12,365 nt of DNA, from positions 1-12,365 of the forward strand of contig CALFSR010000061.1 in NCBI GenBank assembly GCA_937916565.1, read 5' to 3'. This document shows positions 6,836 to 12,365 of this stretch, piece after piece. Position 1 is the stretch's first letter; each line of letters starts with the position of its first letter. Origin of the DNA: an uncultured Bacillota bacterium. Lineage in GTDB: Bacteria > Bacillota > Limnochordia > Limnochordales > ZCTH02-B6. Position numbers and translations under genes: made by a program. The notes beneath the pieces were generated by a model, which had not been told where the DNA came from, did no database searches, and saw nothing but the letters and a program-made list of their open reading frames with translations.

Positions 6836-7424
6836 AGGCCTTCACCTCGCCGAACCCTTGCCGGTGCAAGGCCGAGATGGGGACGATCGGGTGGCCGCGA
6901 AGATCTTGCCGCAGCCGAGCCAAGCCGTGGCGGGCCTCGGGAAGGTCCATCTTGTTGGCCAGGATAAGATACCCGCCCCGGGTGCGGCCAAACTCGGCCA
7001 CCTGCGCGTCCACCTCGCCGACGGCGGGCCCGCCCCTGGTGCGCCCGACCGCGGCCGCATCGATCATGTGCAGGATGACGTGGGCCTCCCGGGCCGTGGA
7101 TAGCGTCTGGGCCATGGCTAGGCGAATGGACGGGTCCGGATGGATGCCGTCCACAAGGCCGCTCGTATCGACCAGTTCGAACGCCCGCCGCCCCTTGCCC
7201 GCGGGCAATTCAAGTAGGAGCGATTGCAGTTGCCGCGTGTGGTGGGGCTCGTCGCTGGTCATGTCGGCGATGGCCCGGGCGACACGGACTTCCCGTTCGC
7301 AGCGCTCTCCGCGGGCTTCCGCGAAAGCCATCCGCGTTTCGAGGACCCCGAGGTACAGAGCAAACTGCAGGGCAAACAAGGTTTTGCCGGCGTTGGGCTG
7401 GCCGAGAATGACGCACCGTTTCAC
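6816..7424 (-). CDS. Small Era/EngA-like GTPase of unassigned family
   Basis: A 202-residue protein from a GTG in a GTGA overlap with the spoVK-like stop, GGAGG ten bases upstream. G motifs are in order: G1 GQPNAGKT (8-15), G2 candidate T63 in HHTRQ, G3 DTSG (86-89), G4 NKMD (157-160), G5 SAL (184-186). The TR after switch I and the DTSGL are reminiscent of the TrmE-Era-EngA group (TTRD, DTAGL). However, G1 ends in Thr rather than Ser, and the G1-G2 spacing (48 residues) is about twice that of Era, with a charged insert. The protein ends soon after G5, so no KH or other RNA-binding domain follows. In B. subtilis hflX occupies the position after spoVK, but this is not HflX: it lacks the HflX N-terminal domain. 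Role unknown. Confidence 0.8.
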   Translation of the reverse strand: MKRCVILGQPNAGKTLFALQFALYLGVLETRMAFAEARGERCEREVRVARAIADMTSDEPHHTRQLQSLLLELPAGKGRRAFELVDTSGLVDGIHPDPSIRLAMAQTLSTAREAHVILHMIDAAAVGRTRGGPAVGEVDAQVAEFGRTRGGYLILANKMDLPEARHGLARLRQDLRGHPIVPISALHRQGFGEVKAFVWRHL

Positions 7425-8395
7425 CCGTAGGCCACCTCCGCCACGTCGGCGGCCTCGAGCGTTACGAGGTCGTCCCGGGTCAGGCGCCTCCTGCGCACAA
7501 GGCGAACCGCCTGCCGGCGCACCGCCCGTTCGATCACGTTGCGAACAAATCGGGCGTTGCCGCCGTCGGGAACGGCTTTCCCCCGCTCCTCCAGCAGCCG
7601 GCGCAGGCGAAGGGCGGCCGCCGGCGCCAGCCTGTACTGCCGCTCCTGGCACATGCGCTCGGCGATCCGAAACAGTTCCTCCGGCGTGTAGTCGGGGAAG
7701 TGCATGTGGATGGGAAACCGGGACCGAAGTCCCGGGTTGGCCAGGAGAAAGTAGTCCATCTCCGCCGGGTAACCGGCAAGGATGACGATGAGCTGGTCCT
7801 TGTAGTCTTCCATGGCCTTTACGAGGGTGTCGATGGCCTCTTTGCCGAAATCCTTTTCGCCGCCGCGCGCGAGGGCGTAAGCCTCGTCGATGAAGAGGAC
7901 GCCGCCGAGGGCCTTGCGGATCTGCTCCCGGGTGCGCTGCGCGGTGTGGCCGATGTACTCCCCCACCAGATCCGCGCGCTCGCACTCGACGAGATGCCCC
8001 CGGGGGAGCACCCCCATCGCGTGGAACATGCGCCCCAAAAGCCGCGCCACCGTTGTCTTGCCGGTGCCCGGGTTTCCCTTGAAAATCATGTGCAGGGCCA
8101 TCGGTTCGGTGCTCAGCTGTTCCGCCGCCCGGCGCCGCTGGATCTCGACGTAGGCGACCAGCTCCCGCACCAGTTCCTTGACCGGTGCCAGGCCGATCAA
8201 GCCATCCAGCTCCGCCATGGCCGCGTCCAGCTGTCGCCGCCGCTCATCGTGGGACTCATCAGGCGCCGCACCGGACGCGCTCGCCCCATCGAGCCGCTGG
8301 AGATGGACCAGCGCTTCCGCGGGGGTAATGCGGCCCGCGCTGAGCCAGGCCAGCACCTCGTCGGCGGTGCGCGGCGCCATGGTCGAGCGGGCCAA
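7421..8395 (-). CDS. spoVK: SpoVK-like AAA+ ATPase (CbxX/CfxQ family)
   Basis: A 324-residue protein if it starts at the TTG at 8395, preferred because GAGGTG lies nine bases upstream; an ATG at 8380 lacks a ribosome binding site. This is close to the roughly 320 residues of B. subtilis SpoVK. Residues 10-35 form a short helical segment (GRITPAEAL), followed by a linker. The single AAA+ module has Walker A GNPGTGKT (107-114), a pore-loop-like EYIGHTA (146-152), Walker B VLFIDEA (166-172), a sensor region VILAGYP, and an arginine-finger-like NPGLRSRFP. Relatives include SpoVK, needed for spore maturation in Bacillus, and CbbX, a Rubisco activase; no Rubisco genes are nearby. The mutS-mutL-miaA-spoVK order supports SpoVK. 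The stop overlaps the GTPase start (GTGA). Confidence 0.85.
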   Translation of the reverse strand: MARSTMAPRTADEVLAWLSAGRITPAEALVHLQRLDGASASGAAPDESHDERRRQLDAAMAELDGLIGLAPVKELVRELVAYVEIQRRRAAEQLSTEPMALHMIFKGNPGTGKTTVARLLGRMFHAMGVLPRGHLVECERADLVGEYIGHTAQRTREQIRKALGGVLFIDEAYALARGGEKDFGKEAIDTLVKAMEDYKDQLIVILAGYPAEMDYFLLANPGLRSRFPIHMHFPDYTPEELFRIAERMCQERQYRLAPAAALRLRRLLEERGKAVPDGGNARFVRNVIERAVRRQAVRLVRRRRLTRDDLVTLEAADVAEVAYG

Positions 8396-8445
8396 GAGGG
8401 AACACACCTCGCCTTTCGCAGGCCGGATTGGGGCAAATACCCCCT

Positions 8446-8454
8446 TACTATATG
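8446..8454 (-). promoter_or_regulatory. Possible sporulation-type -10 element ahead of the spoVK-like gene
   Basis: The 79-base gap after miaA holds an AT-rich patch, unusual in this GC-rich window. On the minus strand it reads CATATAGTA. This fits the sigma-K -10 pattern CATAnnnTA exactly and the sigma-E pattern CATACAnT with one mismatch. No convincing -35 was found at the expected distance. B. subtilis spoVK (spoVJ) is known to use sigma-E and sigma-K promoters, which makes the placement suggestive. A weak sigma-A-like TTGACC also lies just upstream (8463-8458) without a good -10 partner. Confidence 0.3.
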
Positions 8455-8474
8455 CACGGTCAAAGCGGGGTGTG

Positions 8475-9428
8475 CTACGGTGCGTACTGCGGCCAGCGCT
8501 GGCGGACGGCCTCGATGACGGGGACGGTCGCCGCCGCCAGGGAGTCGTAGCCCGACAAGTCGAGCCACCGGATCCGGGGATCGGCTTTGAACCAGATGAG
8601 CTGGCGGCGGGCGTAGTGGCGGGTGTCCCGCTTGAGGACCCGCACCGCCTCCTCCAGGCTCGTGCGGCCTTTGAGGAACGCGAGGATCTCCTTGTAACCG
8701 AGCCCTTGCGCGGCGATGTCGCCTTCGTCGAGCCCTTGCTCCATGAGCGCCTCGACTTCCTCGACGAGGCCCCGGCGAATCTGCTCGTCAACCCGGGCGT
8801 TGATGCGCGCGTAGAGCTCCTCCCTGGGCCTTGTCAGCCCAAACATGAGAAGGTCAAAACGAGGCTCGCGGCTCTTAGCCTCCCGCAGATGGTCGGAGAG
8901 CGGCCGGCCCGTCCTCTCGTAGACCTCAAGGGCCCGCACGACGCGCCGCAGGTCGTTGGGGTGCAGCCGCGCGGCGGTTTCCGGGTCGACGGCGGCCAGG
9001 CGTGCGTGCAGGGCGGCCCGTCCGTACCGCTCGGCCTCCTCCTCAAGGCGGCGGCGCAGTTCCCAGTCGGCACCCCGGTCGGGGAACAAGAACTCATCGA
9101 CCACGGCACGGACGTACAGTCCCGTCCCGCCCGACAGGATAGGCAACCGTCCCCGGGAGTGGATTCCGTTGATGGCCTGCAGGGCGCAGCGCCGGTAGTC
9201 GGCGACGTTGAAGGCGTCGCGGGGATCTACGATGTCGAGGCAATGGTGCGGCACACCGCCCCGTTCCGCCTCGGTGGGTTTGGCCGTTCCGATGTCCATG
9301 CCCCGGTAGACCTGCATCGAGTCGGCGCTGACGATCTCCGCGTCCATGGCCTGTCCGAGGAGAACGCAAAACTCCGTTTTACCGACGGCCGTCGGGCCCA
9401 CGACGACGAGCAGCGGGCGGGGGGTCAC
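8475..9428 (-). CDS. miaA: tRNA dimethylallyltransferase MiaA
   Basis: A 317-residue protein of typical family length. The GTG start sits in a GTGA overlap with the previous stop and has GGGGAGGAG six bases upstream. MiaA transfers a dimethylallyl group from DMAPP to N6 of A37 in tRNAs that read codons starting with U, the first step to ms2i6A. Visible motifs: P-loop GPTAVGKT at 11-18, SADSMQVYRGMDIGTAKP from residue 34 with D36, HHCLDIVDP from 61 (substrate contacts), SGGTGLY at 99-105, and the C-terminal QGLGYKE and RHYARRQLIWFK motifs that hold tRNA. All expected catalytic residues are present. It is the last gene of the overlapping mutL cluster. In Bacillus hfq follows miaA; here a 79-base gap leads straight to a spoVK-like gene. 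Confidence 0.97.
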   Translation of the reverse strand: MTPRPLLVVVGPTAVGKTEFCVLLGQAMDAEIVSADSMQVYRGMDIGTAKPTEAERGGVPHHCLDIVDPRDAFNVADYRRCALQAINGIHSRGRLPILSGGTGLYVRAVVDEFLFPDRGADWELRRRLEEEAERYGRAALHARLAAVDPETAARLHPNDLRRVVRALEVYERTGRPLSDHLREAKSREPRFDLLMFGLTRPREELYARINARVDEQIRRGLVEEVEALMEQGLDEGDIAAQGLGYKEILAFLKGRTSLEEAVRVLKRDTRHYARRQLIWFKADPRIRWLDLSGYDSLAAATVPVIEAVRQRWPQYAP

Positions 9429-10201
9429 GGCCGCTCCTCCCCGGTTTCCAGGACGCCATAGGCCACCCGGCTCTTGCGGCCGCCGACGACGGTGGCGAAA
9501 CCGAGTTCGGCGAAAACGGGGCTGCCGCTCCGCTCTTTGACGACGACCCGGCGGCGCGCCACACGGCGAGCGGCGGCGATGGTTTCCCGGGTGAGCGGGC
9601 GGTGGCAAGCCATCGCCCGCCAGGGGCGCATGTGGGCCGATTCCGTCACGGGATCGCGGAACATGGGGTCAAAGTATACGACGTCGAAAGAACCTGCAGG
9701 CAGGCCGGCCAGGTACGCGTCGTGGTCGGTCTGGACAACCTCGATGCGCCGCATTGCAGCCCCCAAACCCTCGTGTCCGGGGTCGTAATGGACAAGCCCC
9801 CACCGGACGATCGCCGCGAGCACCGGCACGGCTTCAAGGCCGACGACGCGCCCGGCGTCGCCGACGACGTAGGCGGCAACCATCGCGTCGCTGCCCAGGC
9901 CCAGGGTGCAGTCAAGCACCCAGTCGCCGGGGCGCAAGCCCATCGCTTCCACCATCACGTCCGGCTGACCCCGTTCGAGGGAACGAATCCGCGGGCGAGC
10001 CATGCTGGGATGAAAGAAAATCTCGCCGGCGCCGGTCTGCACGACGAGCCGTTCCCGGGTAACGACCAGGGCCGCCCTGGCGCCTAAGTCCTTGAGAGAC
10101 CCGGTGCGGGGCCGGAATGGCAACCCCAGCTCCCGGGCCAACGCCTGGGCTTGGGATTCCTCCTCGACGGACGGGCGGCGGGAAGTGGTAACGACGATCA
10201 A
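9425..10201 (-). CDS. RsmJ-like class I SAM-dependent methyltransferase
   Basis: A 258-residue protein whose TTG start overlaps the mutL stop (TTGA); AGGAGG lies about 11 bases upstream. It has a class I methyltransferase fold signature: SAM-binding motif I VLDCTLGLGSDA at 95-106, an acidic residue E123 after the second strand (VVGLEAVPVL), and a catalytic-type motif IV VVYFDPMF at 174-181. The motif I and DPMF patterns resemble the RsmJ/YhiQ family, which in E. coli makes m2G1516 in 16S rRNA. The N-terminal 70 residues (ITTSRRP-like start) would be a lineage-specific cap. Placement between mutL and miaA suggests cotranscription with repair and RNA-modification genes. The substrate is inferred only; another RNA or protein is possible. 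The stop overlaps the miaA start (GTGA). Confidence 0.8.
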   Translation of the reverse strand: MIVVTTSRRPSVEEESQAQALARELGLPFRPRTGSLKDLGARAALVVTRERLVVQTGAGEIFFHPSMARPRIRSLERGQPDVMVEAMGLRPGDWVLDCTLGLGSDAMVAAYVVGDAGRVVGLEAVPVLAAIVRWGLVHYDPGHEGLGAAMRRIEVVQTDHDAYLAGLPAGSFDVVYFDPMFRDPVTESAHMRPWRAMACHRPLTRETIAAARRVARRRVVVKERSGSPVFAELGFATVVGGRKSRVAYGVLETGEERP

Positions 10202-12069
10202 TGGCGGCCGAACCTCCTGGCCAGCTCACCGCGGGGCACCTCGATGACGATCGGGCGGCCGTGGGGACACGCAAACGGGTTTTCCGCCCGGGCCAGCTCG
10301 TTCACAAGTTGCCGCATTTGCCGCTCGTCCAGGAGCTGCCCCGCCTTGACGGCGGCGCGGCACGCCATGCGGGCGCACACCGCGTGGGGCTGCCATCCGC
10401 CTTCGGCCGAGCACGCGTCCAGTACCTCCTCCAGCAGCTGCTGCACGTGGGCCGCGTCCGACCGGGCGAGCGCCACCGGTAAGCCGCGCACGAGATACGT
10501 ACGACCCCCGAACGGCTCCACCATGAGGCCCACTTGAGCGAGCTGGCTGCCAAGCGACTCCACCAGGCTCGCGTGGGCTGGAGACAGCGTGACGGTGATG
10601 GGTACAAGGAGTTGCTGGACGTCGGCGCTCCCTTCCCCCGCCGCCCGGAGAAATTCCTCGTAGAGGATGCGCTCGTGGGCCACGTGCTGGTCCACGATCC
10701 AGAGCCCGGCGGGCGTCTCCCCCAGGATGTAGGTGCGGTGAAGCTGGCCGAGCACGGTCATCTCCCGCAACACCCGGCGGGCGTCGTCGTCCCAGCGGGA
10801 GCCGGTCTCCGGCGCGTGGGCCGGCGGCTCGATCCGGGGCCGGGCCGCCTGCTCCCACGCATCCCCCGCCGCGCGCCCCCCGCTCCCCGCGGGCCAAGCT
10901 GTCGTGGGGGCGATGACGGCGTCCGGCGGTTCCCAGGACGAACTGACCCCGTACCCGTCCCGGCGGGCGCCGGCTTCCCCAAAAAGAGAGGACTCACGCG
11001 CGGCGGTCCGGACCGGCGCCGGAGGGTCAGGACTGGCCGCGACCGGGCTAGCGACGCCCAGACCGGGGACGAGGTTCGCCCCCAACAAGCCTTGCCGAAC
11101 AGCCCGCAGGACGATACGGAACACGAGGCTGTCGTCGCGGAAGCGCACCTCGGCCTTGGCCGGGTGGACGTTGACGTCGACGGAGCGCGGATCCATCGTC
11201 AGATGGATCACGGCCACCGGAAACCGCCGCGGCGGCAGCAGCGTGTCGTATCCCTTTTCGATGGCCCGCGCCAGGGCGTTTGCCGCGATGGAGCGGCCGT
11301 TAAGGCACACCGTGATGCGCTCCCGGCTGCTGTGGTGTACGTCGGGCCGGCCCACGAGCCCACCGACGCGTATGCCTTCGGCGTCCGCCGTGACCGGCAC
11401 CAGCTCCCTGGCCAGCGCCTGACCGTAGACCGCCGCCACCGCCGACAAGAGATCCCCGTCGCCCGGCGTGCTCAAGAGCTCGCGACCGTCGGCCAAAAGG
11501 CGAAACGCCACGTCCGGCCGGGCCACGGCGAGCCGCGCCACGACGTCCGCCACGTACCGCTTCTCCGTCGTGTCGGTGCGCAGGAACTTGTAGCGGGCCG
11601 GGGTGTTGAAAAACAGCCGGCGCACGATGACCGTGGTCCCCACCGGCGCGCCCGCCGGTTCCACGGCTTTGGCCTGCCCGGCGACGATGACGTACCGGAC
11701 TCCCTCGAGCTGGTCAGCCGTGCGCGTGCGCATCTCGACCTCCGCCACCGCCGCGATGCTCGGCAGCGCCTCCCCCCGGAAACCGAGGGTAGCGATGGCG
11801 AACAGGTCGTCGGCCGCCGCGATCTTGCTCGTCGCGTGGCGCTCAAACGCGAGGGGCACCTCGGCGGCCGGAATGCCGTGACCGTCGTCGGTGACGCGGA
11901 TGTACTCCTTGCCCCCACCCCGGATCTCCACTTCCACCCGGCGTGCCCCCGCATCCAGGGCGTTCTCTATCAGTTCCTTCACGGCCGACGCCGGGCGCTC
12001 GATGACCTCACCGGCCGCGATGCGGTTGGCAATATCGGGATCCAGCACGGCGATAGGCCGGTGGGGCAT
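10198..12069 (-). CDS. mutL: DNA mismatch repair endonuclease MutL
   Basis: A 623-residue protein with ATG start and a strong GGAGGTG ribosome binding site 5 bases upstream. The N-terminal GHKL ATPase is complete: E35/N36 in ELIENALDAGA, DDGHGI at 61-66, and GFRGEAL at 96-102. A Pro/Ala/Gly-rich linker of roughly 100 residues follows (about 330-430). The C-terminal domain carries the metal-dependent nicking endonuclease motif, read as DQHVAHERILYE at 460-471, where the family usually has DQHA. It also has ACRAAVKAG (569-577) and CPHGRP (601-606). QQLLVP at 485-490 resembles the beta-clamp-binding motif of B. subtilis MutL (QEMIVP). These point to a strand-nicking MutL as used by bacteria without MutH. 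It acts with MutS in the cytoplasm on newly replicated DNA. Its stop overlaps the next gene's start (TTGA). Confidence 0.97.
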   Translation of the reverse strand: MPHRPIAVLDPDIANRIAAGEVIERPASAVKELIENALDAGARRVEVEIRGGGKEYIRVTDDGHGIPAAEVPLAFERHATSKIAAADDLFAIATLGFRGEALPSIAAVAEVEMRTRTADQLEGVRYVIVAGQAKAVEPAGAPVGTTVIVRRLFFNTPARYKFLRTDTTEKRYVADVVARLAVARPDVAFRLLADGRELLSTPGDGDLLSAVAAVYGQALARELVPVTADAEGIRVGGLVGRPDVHHSSRERITVCLNGRSIAANALARAIEKGYDTLLPPRRFPVAVIHLTMDPRSVDVNVHPAKAEVRFRDDSLVFRIVLRAVRQGLLGANLVPGLGVASPVAASPDPPAPVRTAARESSLFGEAGARRDGYGVSSSWEPPDAVIAPTTAWPAGSGGRAAGDAWEQAARPRIEPPAHAPETGSRWDDDARRVLREMTVLGQLHRTYILGETPAGLWIVDQHVAHERILYEEFLRAAGEGSADVQQLLVPITVTLSPAHASLVESLGSQLAQVGLMVEPFGGRTYLVRGLPVALARSDAAHVQQLLEEVLDACSAEGGWQPHAVCARMACRAAVKAGQLLDERQMRQLVNELARAENPFACPHGRPIVIEVPRGELARRFGRH

Positions 12070-12094
12070 GCGCGCACCTCCTGGCGCGGGATGG

Positions 12095-12112
12095 GCCGGG
12101 CGCGCGCCCGGC
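12095..12112. repeat. Perfect 18-bp GC palindrome between mutS and mutL
   Basis: The sequence GCCGGGCGCGCGCCCGGC is its own reverse complement. As RNA it would form a 7-bp GC stem with a GCGC tetraloop, between the mutS stop and the mutL ribosome binding site. No T-run follows on the minus strand, so it is not a standard intrinsic terminator. It could modulate read-through, mRNA stability or mutL translation, or be chance in GC-rich DNA. Confidence 0.6.
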
Positions 12113-12121
12113 GCTAGCTCC

Positions 12122-12365
12122 TCATTCGGCGGCCTCGACCAGCTTGGCCTGCCACTCGGCCAAAAGGTTCAAAGCCTCCAGGGGCGTAAGCCGCGGGATG
12201 TCCAGCCGCCGCAGGTGACTGAGGATGTCATCCTCCACCAAGTGCAAGGCGAGATCGTCCGTCTCCCTGCTCGCGGCGGCCTCGGCGCCGGACGCGGGCG
12301 CCGTCGCGTCGGTTGCCAGCAGCGCGGCGAACGTCAGCTGGGCCGGGCGCGCCGGCCCCGCTTCC
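12122..12365 (-). CDS. mutS: DNA mismatch repair protein MutS, C-terminal end (partial)
   Basis: Only the last 80 or so codons are present; the gene enters from the right edge (first full codon at 12364) and ends at a TGA. The closing residues, around LDIPRLTPLEALNLLAEWQ, match the conserved MutS tail (usually LD...LTPLEALN.L.EL), which forms the C-terminal helix-turn-helix used in dimer/tetramer contacts. The stretch before it is Ala/Pro/Gly-rich and looks like the usual variable linker after the ATPase domain. MutS recognises mismatches and recruits MutL, whose gene begins 52 bases downstream, so mutS and mutL very likely share a transcript. Mismatch-binding and ATPase domains lie outside the window. 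The assignment rests on the short C-terminal motif plus the adjacent mutL, which together are persuasive. Confidence 0.9.
   Translation of the reverse strand, partial: EAGPARPAQLTFAALLATDATAPASGAEAAASRETDDLALHLVEDDILSHLRRLDIPRLTPLEALNLLAEWQAKLVEAAE

Noticed and set aside
6816..7985. 389-residue frame suggesting a GTPase with a large N-terminal domain
   Set aside because: The N-terminal part is an out-of-frame reading of the spoVK-like gene; the GTG at 7424 with GGAGG upstream is the proper start.
7421..8395. CbbX Rubisco activase identity for the AAA+ protein
   Set aside because: Walker and pore motifs do not separate CbbX from SpoVK, but no Rubisco genes are nearby and the mutS-mutL-miaA context matches spoVK.
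8430..8446. Short GGGG/CCCC hairpin after miaA as a terminator
   Set aside because: The stem has only four or five pairs and no T-run follows.
10534..12117. Long plus-strand frames, such as 527 residues here and 300-400 residues over trpD, trpG and trpC
   Set aside because: They lie opposite strongly conserved genes, have no family-like motifs and are rich in Arg, Pro and Ala, as expected for antisense frames in GC-rich DNA.

Overview
The window is a GC-rich bacterial chromosome segment in which every supportable gene lies on the minus strand. It therefore reads from mutS (right edge) down to trpB (left edge). Several signs point to an endospore-forming Bacillota lineage with high GC: a mutS-mutL-miaA-spoVK gene order like that of Bacillus and Clostridia, an endonuclease-type MutL, a SpoVK-like AAA+ ATPase, and a trp leader that looks like a TRAP (MtrB) target. 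The exact taxon cannot be fixed from the sequence; deep-branching groups such as Limnochordia, Symbiobacterium or Thermaerobacter relatives are plausible guesses.

Right part (about 12365-8475): the C-terminal end of mutS, a 53-base spacer holding a perfect 18-bp palindrome, mutL, an RsmJ-like SAM methyltransferase and miaA. From mutL on, the genes overlap by stop/start tetranucleotides (TTGA, GTGA), so they look like one translationally coupled unit for mismatch repair and RNA modification.

Middle part (8474-5970): after a 79-base gap with an AT-rich, sporulation-promoter-like element comes a four-gene coupled set. It holds a SpoVK/CbxX-type AAA+ ATPase, a small atypical GTPase, a short UbiA-superfamily-like membrane protein with two aspartate-rich motifs, and a 76-residue single-span membrane protein with one CxxC. 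The functions of the last three are not established, and this is the least conventional part of the window.

Left part (5973-1): a textbook-consensus sigma-A promoter (TTGACA, 17 bp, TATAAT) drives a 188-nt leader. The leader has eight NAG triplets spaced exactly two bases apart, a possible antiterminator, and an intrinsic terminator. The operon trpE-trpG-trpD-trpC-trpF-trpB follows, with every junction overlapping, and trpB runs off the left edge just before its end. Together these genes convert chorismate to tryptophan, trpA being expected outside the window. The leader predicts tryptophan-dependent TRAP-type attenuation rather than the T-box control common in clostridia.

Many start codons are GTG or TTG. 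No RNA genes, CRISPR arrays, insertion sequences or phage genes were seen. The many long plus-strand open frames are GC-rich shadows of these genes. The only gene-free stretches above 75 bases are the trp leader and the miaA-spoVK gap; both are described.
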